A stretch of DNA of 41,667 bases. Source: Hahella ganghwensis DSM 17046 (GTDB lineage Bacteria > Pseudomonadota > Gammaproteobacteria > Pseudomonadales > Oleiphilaceae). The stretch is taken from NCBI RefSeq assembly GCF_000376785.1, contig NZ_AQXX01000082.1, positions 1-41,667 on the forward strand, in the 5' to 3' direction. Below the pieces are notes generated by a model. It had not been told where the DNA came from, made no database searches, and saw nothing but the letters and a program-made list of their open reading frames with translations. The position numbers and the translations under genes were made by a program. Shown one piece after another: positions 36,100 to 41,667 of this stretch. The first letter of the stretch is position 1. Every line of letters begins with the position of its first letter.

Positions 36100-36841
36100 T
36101 CACTTCTTTGGCAGAGAGAGCACCAGCTCAACCCGTCGGTTAAGTTTTTTGGTTTGTAAACTGCCAGTTCTGGATTGTGGCACCCAGGGTCCGGCTCCTC
36201 TCGGCATAAGGCGAGCGCTGGCAATGCCGAAGTCTTTGGTGAGTGCGTTGGCCACAGATTCAGCCCTGGCCTTTGAAAGATCCAGGTTGTGCTGCTCTGA
36301 GCCGGTGTCATCGGTGTGACGCCTTTTCTTCAAGAACAGTCTGGAAGTCTCTCGGGCTATACAATCCCGCTTCAAAATACAGGAACACATAGGTGTTGCC
36401 AGTGTCTTTGGTCAGACGGTACAGCCAAACCGGAGTGTCACCCCCATACTGATACCAAATGTCGCTGGTCTTTTTGGCTTCAAATAACGCATTGATTCCG
36501 GGGCCACAATCAGAACCGGAGCAGGAGAACAACTGCTCCATCCCGGCAGCCTCCAGTGCCAGTTTATAATTCTCTGTCACAGCCGCCATCGATGAGCCTT
36601 CTGGAGTATCGTACTGATAGAAGTGAGCACTTCCGGAGACCGCGAGATATTTGCCCTTGGCGAGATCCTCAGGAACCGCCGCTAACGGGAATTCCGCTTT
36701 GCTAAATTCTGAAGACTTATAGTTCCAGACGCTTGAGCCCTGGTAAGGTGAAATAAGCGGATGCGCCATGGAATAATCCACAGCACTAAAAGCAATCTGG
36801 CTGACAAGCAACAAGCCCACCAAAAAGGTAATACGGAACAT
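36100..36841 (-). pseudogene. DUF4892-OmpA-family protein, broken by deletion and frameshift
   Basis: The 5' part (36308-36841) encodes 177 residues: a signal peptide ending FSA near 20 and a DUF4892-type domain starting VDYSMAHPLI. The frame then ends in TGA. An overlapping, shifted frame down to 36100 encodes the C-terminal part of an OmpA peptidoglycan-binding domain: HTDDTGSEQHNLDLSKARAE, then GIASARLMPRGAG and LNRRVELVLSLP. The OmpA first strand and helix that should precede the GHTDDTG motif are missing, so more than a single-base slip is needed: a deletion with frameshift near 36300-36390. The intact family is an outer-membrane or periplasmic anchor protein of about 300 residues. The neighbour hcp lies downstream on the same strand beyond a terminator. 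Confidence 0.82.
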
Positions 36842-36974
36842 GGTTTATTCATTCCTGAAAAGTATGATATTTCTCACGAGGGGAACCCATGATCGTTCAC
36901 CCCCCACTACATACAGCCGCGCTTATGCTGGCAAACTATCATGATCATTACCAGCATTTGATGAGCCCCTGAGT

Positions 36975-37439
36975 ATGCGAATTGCCTTTGACCTGGACGA
37001 CACACTTATTCCGACCACCCGTGCCTTTTCTGTCGGAAGCAAGAAGGCCCGCTTTCCGTTTAGCCTCATCTTTACCGAGCCCCTAAGAAATGGTGCGCCT
37101 GCTTTAATAAAGAGCCTGGCGGCTGAACATGAAATCTGGATCTACACCACATCCCTGCGTAAGCCCTGGCATATAAAAGCCTGGTTGCGCCTCTGGGGAA
37201 TTGATGTCGCATCCATTATTAATCAGGACGCCCATCATCAAGCTGTGTCAGGTAACGCGGCGTATGCCAGATTCAGCAAATCCCCCGCAGCTTTCGGGAT
37301 CGATCTCATGATCGACGATCTGCCGGGAGTGGAAATCGAGTGCCGGCAACAAGGGTGCCAATCATTGATTATTCATGTCGATGATGACCACTGGGCTGAG
37401 CGGGTTATGATGGAAGTTGAAAGGCTGAGTTCTGGGTGA
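36975..37439 (+). CDS. HAD-superfamily hydrolase-like protein
   Basis: The 154-residue protein begins with the HAD nucleophile motif FDLDDTLIP (Asp6 and Asp8). The second conserved part, the strand with Thr/Ser before a helix, appears as IWIYTTSLRKPW near 54-65. The acidic motif IV is IDDLPGVE near 113-120. Motif III Lys is not obvious. There is no cap domain, in keeping with its small size. HAD enzymes transfer phosphate or dephosphorylate small metabolites; the substrate is unknown. It is divergent from the OmpA-like gene and followed by a convergent small membrane protein gene (11-base gap). Confidence 0.82.
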   Translation: MRIAFDLDDTLIPTTRAFSVGSKKARFPFSLIFTEPLRNGAPALIKSLAAEHEIWIYTTSLRKPWHIKAWLRLWGIDVASIINQDAHHQAVSGNAAYARFSKSPAAFGIDLMIDDLPGVEIECRQQGCQSLIIHVDDDHWAERVMMEVERLSSG

Positions 37440-37450
37440 AAGTAATGTGC

Positions 37451-37831
37451 CTAATGGGCTGGAGCCGGCTGCAGATCCCAAATGGGTTGATAGAGCTGCA
37501 GAAACACCAGCCCCAGCAGTCCCACCAATACAATAAGCCCGGTAACGTTGCTATAAAACCGAACATGAAACGGCTTGATGACAAGCTCCTTGATCAACAG
37601 GATTGCCAATGCTCCCCACAGGAGGTTGCTAATTACATCTGTCATCAGCCAGTCAAGTAGTCTGGAGTTGAAAAGATATTCTGCACTGGGGGTAACAAGT
37701 TCGGAAAGAGACTGATAATAATCGCGGGAATATACCTGAGAGGCCAGGATACATAGCACGAGGGCTTCTATGGTAACAAAGAGCCAGTTAACAAATTTCC
37801 TTGTACGTGTGGGGTTTGAAGCATTATCCAT
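37451..37831 (-). CDS. Small integral membrane protein
   Basis: The 126-residue protein has about three hydrophobic helices (roughly 14-34, 62-82 and 95-113) separated by polar loops, with a basic N-terminus. It resembles phosphate-starvation-inducible PsiE-like proteins only in general layout (VTIEALVLCIL, then LLWGALAILLIKELVIKP), not enough to name it. It is convergent with the HAD-like gene. Function is unknown. Confidence 0.65.
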   Translation of the reverse strand: MDNASNPTRTRKFVNWLFVTIEALVLCILASQVYSRDYYQSLSELVTPSAEYLFNSRLLDWLMTDVISNLLWGALAILLIKELVIKPFHVRFYSNVTGLIVLVGLLGLVFLQLYQPIWDLQPAPAH

Positions 37832-38055
37832 TCAGTAGCTCTCGTCTGTCATGGCGTCTGTCATGGGATACTATTCACCTTACATGAGATGCTTTTTCTC
37901 TATCATATGATAGCTATCTGGATTCAGGAAAAGGAAGCACTTTAGAAAGAATACGCTCTACCTTCAATCGGCCCAATAGCCGGTAGACGATGAGTCCCTT
38001 GAAAGGTAATGTCTTCCGTCATTGAAGGCCACCAATAATTCACCTGCGAGCGTTT

Positions 38056-38388
38056 ATGAAGACTTTCTGGATAATCGACACCACGGTAACCGCGCTGGAA
38101 GGTTGTGACCTCAGTGATGACGGTTCAAAGTATAAATTTGGCCGCAGTGTCGTACCTGCCGATACTAAAGAGGAAGCGGTTTCGGCACTCAAAAACCACC
38201 TTGAACAAGCCCGAATCCATGTTGAAGAAGTCACTGCCGTTGTTGCTTATGACGAAGGTGATTGGAGCGATGATCCACATCTCCTAAGCAAGGCATATAA
38301 GTTGGCGAAAGCGACTAACCAAATTCGAAGCGGGGCTTTTATCTCTGAAAAAGCTCGTGAATTCACTGAAGGAAAATCCAAAGGATAA
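38056..38388 (+). CDS. Hypothetical small acidic protein
   Basis: The 110-residue product is not recognised. It begins with a strand (MKTFWIIDTTVTAL), contains the repeated pattern of a strand followed by a helix rich in Glu and Ala (TKEEAVSALKNHLEQARIHVEEV), then a second strand and an acidic turn GDWSDDP. This suggests a small alpha/beta fold. No signal or membrane segment. It is followed with a one-base gap by a lipoprotein gene, so the two form a coupled pair. The 224-base gap upstream shows no gene. Confidence 0.6.
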   Translation: MKTFWIIDTTVTALEGCDLSDDGSKYKFGRSVVPADTKEEAVSALKNHLEQARIHVEEVTAVVAYDEGDWSDDPHLLSKAYKLAKATNQIRSGAFISEKAREFTEGKSKG

Positions 38389-38389
38389 A

Positions 38390-38791
38390 ATGTCTATTAT
38401 TCATTCCAGGTTGGTTACCTTTCTACTTATTACTCCGCTAATTTCGTTAGTAACCGCCTGCGCTACGAATACCCCTTCGCACGTAAAAGAATCCGCAGAC
38501 TTCTGCGAAGTACATAACCCTGAGCGTTGGATGAAAGTCTGGCAAAACGGAGATGCTGAAAGCACGGAGCGGTATTATCAAAATCTTGCCAGCGATATAA
38601 AGACAACGATCAAAACAGAAGAGTTTAGAAACATATTCAAGGAGCAACTCGAAATTCCCCCGAACGAATACAGAAAAGAGTATTCGAATGATTATGTTTA
38701 CTACAGAAAGAAAATTTCAGAGCTTCTTGGTGAGGAATGGGATTGTGAGTATTTGAAATATCACTATGTCAAAGAGTTTGAAGAAGAGTAA
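38390..38791 (+). CDS. Hypothetical lipoprotein
   Basis: The preferred start is the ATG at 38390, one base after the stop of the upstream gene; the frame is open further upstream. The 133-residue product starts with a lipoprotein signal: a hydrophobic core followed by lipobox VTAC (Cys at 23). The mature part is polar and rich in Glu, Tyr and Lys, with two further Cys (CEVHNP and DCEY). It is not recognised. Coupling with the preceding gene suggests that the two products work together. Confidence 0.65.
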   Translation: MSIIHSRLVTFLLITPLISLVTACATNTPSHVKESADFCEVHNPERWMKVWQNGDAESTERYYQNLASDIKTTIKTEEFRNIFKEQLEIPPNEYRKEYSNDYVYYRKKISELLGEEWDCEYLKYHYVKEFEEE

Positions 38792-38894
38792 GCGTTTACA
38801 AAGGGGGCGCTAGGTCTTTATCGCTCACTTCCCTTCCTCTCAAAATGTTATGCAAGCTCAGGCATTTCGGTAAGTGAATAGCCCAAGCTAATCC

Positions 38895-39128
38895 TTAGTT
38901 CCCAAGGTGAGGCGGTAAAGCCCCATATTCCTTTTCAAACTCCGATTTGATGTGACTGAGTATACCCTCAAGATTCTGCTGATCAGTGTACATGTCTGCC
39001 AAGTCATCTTCGTCAATAGAGTCAGGGTCCACTGACGCCATGATTTTTAGTTTGGCATCAATTGATTCCATGATAAGAACCCAATCACCCATGGTCATTG
39101 GGATTGGTAGGCTATCTAATTGTGGCAT
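38895..39128 (-). CDS. Hypothetical small acidic protein (77 residues)
   Basis: Not recognised. The protein is short, acidic and probably helical, with the segment DPDSIDEDDLADMYTDQQNLEGILSHIK near 34-61. It has no signal peptide or Cys. A strong AGGAG site 8 bases before the ATG supports it as a real gene. It is convergent with the lipoprotein gene across a 103-base gap. Confidence 0.65.
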   Translation of the reverse strand: MPQLDSLPIPMTMGDWVLIMESIDAKLKIMASVDPDSIDEDDLADMYTDQQNLEGILSHIKSEFEKEYGALPPHLGN

Positions 39129-39535
39129 TGTTCTCTCCTAACTGACCGATTTATATCATTCAGAGAGAAATGAATTATCCTCACTTTCTATATGCTCATT
39201 TCTTGGGATGTTCATTCGTTTGAAAAAGCTAGACTAACGTTTTCAATGGGAAAATTTAATCGGCTAAGTGGCTGATAGTTAGGACAAAGCCCCTTGGGTG
39301 TCCAGTCTTAAAGGGGACTGAGATTGCTTTTTCCCATAGTTTGGAGATTGCTCTCGAACCCGCCAACTCTTGATAAAAATCAAAATATCACATAGCCCTT
39401 TTGGTCTAGGGTGACAAATTCTGATTATCTACTACTCTGAAAATTGAACATCGATTCGGCACTATTCCCCGAGTCGATTTTGGATGAATGGTTTACCCAC
39501 TAGATCATTGAAGCGCTAAGGATGTGGAGTGTTGT
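39129..39535. other. Non-coding gap of about 400 bases
   Basis: No gene is supported. The region is AT-rich, particularly around 39360-39430, and should contain promoters for the 77-residue protein (minus) and the nuclease unit (plus). I see no clear repeat. Confidence 0.5.
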
Positions 39536-39697
39536 ATGGCGGTTCGAGATGGAGTTTGGAAATTTGGCGAGATACCCAGCGGGTTATCGCTGCCTGCGTT
39601 GCTGTTTGAAAAGATAGACCCTTCTCGATTTCTACCCCTTTGTTCCCTTTCTAGTCCTCGGCCGCTAAAAGTTTCGGTGGTATTTGCCGATTGCTAG
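39536..39697 (+). CDS. Possible small ORF overlapping the nuclease gene's ribosome site
   Basis: A 53-codon frame with an ATG at 39536, preceded by GGAG at 8 bases, ends with TAG at 39695-39697. The stop overlaps the ribosome-binding sequence (AGAGGAG) of the nuclease-like gene that starts at 39709, an arrangement often used for translational coupling. The peptide (begins MAVRDGVWKFGEIPSG) has no recognised family. It could be a leader, a small partner or chance. Confidence 0.35.
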   Translation: MAVRDGVWKFGEIPSGLSLPALLFEKIDPSRFLPLCSLSSPRPLKVSVVFADC

Positions 39698-39708
39698 AGG
39701 AGAGCAAG

Positions 39709-41598
39709 ATGAAACTGACGCAAGTTTTGGGGCAACTGAATCAAATCGAGAAATCAAAATTCATTAATGCTCTTGATAAGGTTTGTCAGTCTGCGGGTGA
39801 TACCGACAGCAAGCTGTCTAGAGAACTCAATAGTATTGATGGTCAGCTTAAGAGTGCGTCGAGTAATGAAATCACTCGCTTGTTCTTCGCGGTCAAAGCA
39901 CATTTTGTTCAGTACCTGAAAGAAACCCTGGCACTGGAAGGTCCTCAACTAACACTTCTAACCAACATTCTATCGCGTGATGGTAACTGTGTTGCCAGAA
40001 CAAGCTGGATAGAGAAGCTATACGATATTGAGCATCGAGGCTTAACCAGGCTCTCGAAGACGTTGGCAGAAGAAATAAAGGACGCTAGTGATGCCAATAA
40101 GTTTGATCGAGGGAATAGGCTATCAATCTATCGAGATTGTTTTGAAGTCGCCTATCACAATGACGAGCGAATCAATCGTCAGGCCAAGATTAGTGACGAC
40201 GAGCGGACCATTCTGAACATACTAATGGAGCGCTTGGATATTACACGGCAAGAAGCCGCAGCCATTGAGCACCAAATTATTCCGGTACCTGCCAATGGGG
40301 TGTTAGATGCCCTCAACAGTCTGCGCGAATATGGGATTGTGTTTATCAATAAACGAACGAATAAAGTCTTCGTTCCCGATGAGATCGTCCAAATTCTTAA
40401 TACGATCCAAGGCAAAGCCCTTCCCGATAAGTATCTAGTGCGCATTCTGAGATCAATGTCTGACCCCGAACTTTCGAACATTCTTAAAGCTCACGATCAG
40501 CAAATACGTGGCGTTGATCGTCAGGACAAAATTAAGTATGTACTTCGCGCAGGTTTTTCAGTTCACAACCTGTTAGCAGAAGATATGCACGACCCGAAAA
40601 GCCAAGTCAGTGATCGCAAAGACAGACTCAAATCAATGATTGATGATTTGGATCTTGAGGTAGACAAGATTGGCACGACGATTCAGGAAAGAATCGACTT
40701 AATCGTCAATTCACTTAACGGTGCTGAAGACAGAGAGTTCAAAGCGCTCACCTCATCAGGATTCAATGAACTTCTGGCGTTTCTTGAAACCTTAACACCA
40801 GCTCGAGAGCCCACTCCTTCATCGGTGATTAAACGCTTACAAGATACGTTCGAGATTGAACCTATCGAGATTATGGATACTGAAGCCTTGCGGTCGCTGT
40901 CCATCACCCCTGTGGATATTCTTTACCTCTACTCGAATGATGAAATGAAGACGATCCGCAATGATTTAGGATTGTCTAAACGACAAGACCCGAGAAAAGC
41001 AATTCTCGAAAGTTTTGCCAGCGCCACGGACAAACTCATTGAGAACTATGAGCTATTAGCACAGAGGGATATGAAAGGACTGGAGACTGCCGGCGTCCAT
41101 ATCCGTGAATCGGAACTAGGATCCAAGTTTGAAGAATCCACCCGTGCGCTACTAGGACAGCTGGGACTGGATGTGGACGAAGAACTCCGAAAACAACTCA
41201 GCACCACCAAAGACAAGATGGACATTGTGTTGTCCCTTTCTGAAGACGATCTCATTGTGGGGGAAGCAAAGTCATTCAAAAACGGCGATTTCTCAAAGTA
41301 CAGCACGACATCCCGGCAGGTTAAGTCCTATGTCAATCGCTGCGAAGGGCAAGGAAAGCGTGTCCAGCAGGTTTTGATTATAGCACCTGGGTTTTCTGAG
41401 GACTTTATTGAAGCGGCTGAAATGGATGCGGATGTGAATATTTCTCTGCTGGAAGCTAGGGGGTTGAAGAAGATTGTGGATGCCTATAAAGCTCGTCGTA
41501 ATCCTAAGTTTACGGCGAAGTTGTTGAGTAAAGGTGGGTTGCTGAAGGCGGATTTGATTGCTAAGGAGAGTCTGAATAACCCCAAGGTTCTGAGGTAA
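39709..41598 (+). CDS. Putative defence-type protein with C-terminal PD-(D/E)XK nuclease domain
   Basis: The ATG at 39709 follows AGGAGAGCAAG and is preferred over the TTG at 39691, giving 629 residues. The C-terminal part, about 470-600, looks like an Mrr-like restriction-endonuclease fold: helix SKFEESTRALLGQLGLDV with a candidate Glu, then Asp505 (DKMDIVLSL) and Glu519-x-Lys521 (VGEAKSF), the D-x13-ExK motif of the PD-(D/E)XK superfamily, followed by a strand RVQQVLIIAPGF. The middle contains a likely winged-helix segment at about 162-225 (DDERTILNILMERL... LREYGIVFINKR). The rest is helical and unrecognised. This architecture is common in anti-phage or DNA-processing proteins, but no named system could be matched. 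No methyltransferase or partner enzyme is visible. Confidence 0.8.
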   Translation: MKLTQVLGQLNQIEKSKFINALDKVCQSAGDTDSKLSRELNSIDGQLKSASSNEITRLFFAVKAHFVQYLKETLALEGPQLTLLTNILSRDGNCVARTSWIEKLYDIEHRGLTRLSKTLAEEIKDASDANKFDRGNRLSIYRDCFEVAYHNDERINRQAKISDDERTILNILMERLDITRQEAAAIEHQIIPVPANGVLDALNSLREYGIVFINKRTNKVFVPDEIVQILNTIQGKALPDKYLVRILRSMSDPELSNILKAHDQQIRGVDRQDKIKYVLRAGFSVHNLLAEDMHDPKSQVSDRKDRLKSMIDDLDLEVDKIGTTIQERIDLIVNSLNGAEDREFKALTSSGFNELLAFLETLTPAREPTPSSVIKRLQDTFEIEPIEIMDTEALRSLSITPVDILYLYSNDEMKTIRNDLGLSKRQDPRKAILESFASATDKLIENYELLAQRDMKGLETAGVHIRESELGSKFEESTRALLGQLGLDVDEELRKQLSTTKDKMDIVLSLSEDDLIVGEAKSFKNGDFSKYSTTSRQVKSYVNRCEGQGKRVQQVLIIAPGFSEDFIEAAEMDADVNISLLEARGLKKIVDAYKARRNPKFTAKLLSKGGLLKADLIAKESLNNPKVLR

Positions 41599-41667
41599 TT
41601 CAAACTCTCGACGATATATGGCCGAATATTCAGAGTGTTTTTCCGGCCATTTTGGATCTTCCCCCCC
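41565..41667. repeat. 103-bp inverted repeat, right copy
   Basis: The last 103 bases of the window are the exact reverse complement of 159-261. They include the last 11 sense codons and stop of the nuclease-like gene and 69 bases after it, ending in seven C at the very edge of the window. A short inverted repeat (GGCCG with CGGCC) inside, followed by ATTTT, may be the gene's terminator. As the left copy continues into an IS5-family element after its G-run, the same element probably lies just outside this edge, in opposite orientation. Confidence 0.95.

Noticed and set aside
39340-39375. Possible tRNA T-arm on the minus strand (GGGTTCGAGAG)
   Set aside because: The flanking bases do not form a T-stem, and no anticodon or acceptor arm can be built around it.
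1-41667. CRISPR array or prophage
   Set aside because: I saw no regularly spaced direct repeats of 20-40 bases with unique spacers, and no phage structural or packaging genes.

Overview
The window looks like a chromosomal stretch of a gammaproteobacterium, probably a free-living, perhaps marine, relative of the Pseudomonadales/Oceanospirillales. This rests on gene content: TrkH, a 532-aa Pseudomonas-type isocitrate lyase, an MltB-type transglycosylase, YceB-like DUF1439 proteins, a large chemoreceptor, a multi-domain hybrid kinase and an Hcp-linked type VI cassette. The genus is an inference only. No rRNA or complete tRNA gene was found.

Left edge (1-1640): a mobile, rearranged region. It holds the 3' end of an IS5-family transposase, a 103-bp sequence that reappears exactly in inverted orientation at the far right end, the C-terminal part of a PIN-domain toxin, a membrane-anchored hypothetical protein, a strong hairpin terminator and the 3' half of a tRNA-Phe gene that looks like an integration-site remnant.

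Core-like region (1868-23423): trkH (K+ uptake), an Lrp/AsnC regulator divergent from a frameshifted YjeH-type permease, a lytic transglycosylase, a beta-propeller lipoprotein, trpBA with an unusual TrpA, a TetR regulator with a palindromic operator candidate, two DUF1439 proteins, a PAS-GGDEF diguanylate cyclase, a DCC-family protein, a chemoreceptor, a DUF547 protein, a lipoprotein, an arsenic detoxification pair (arsC, arsM), an orphan Hpt protein, a two-gene YeeE/YedE sulfur-transport-like unit with its ArsR/BigR-type regulator, and aceA with a clear terminator.

Signalling and scaffold region (23434-32381): a 1409-residue TPR protein with an embedded C39-like cysteine peptidase domain, then a 1410-residue hybrid sensor kinase carrying a hexanucleotide tandem repeat in a linker.

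Right accessory region (32553-41667): an orphan type VI cassette read leftward (hcp, a lipase-like effector and two paralogous putative immunity genes), a broken DUF4892/OmpA gene, a HAD-like phosphatase, several small hypotheticals, and at the edge a 629-residue protein with a C-terminal PD-(D/E)XK nuclease fold. Its last codons and downstream sequence are the part repeated at the left end. The most promising leads for new biology are the hcp-lipase-double-immunity cassette, the terminal nuclease gene with its small upstream ORF, and the TPR/C39 protein.
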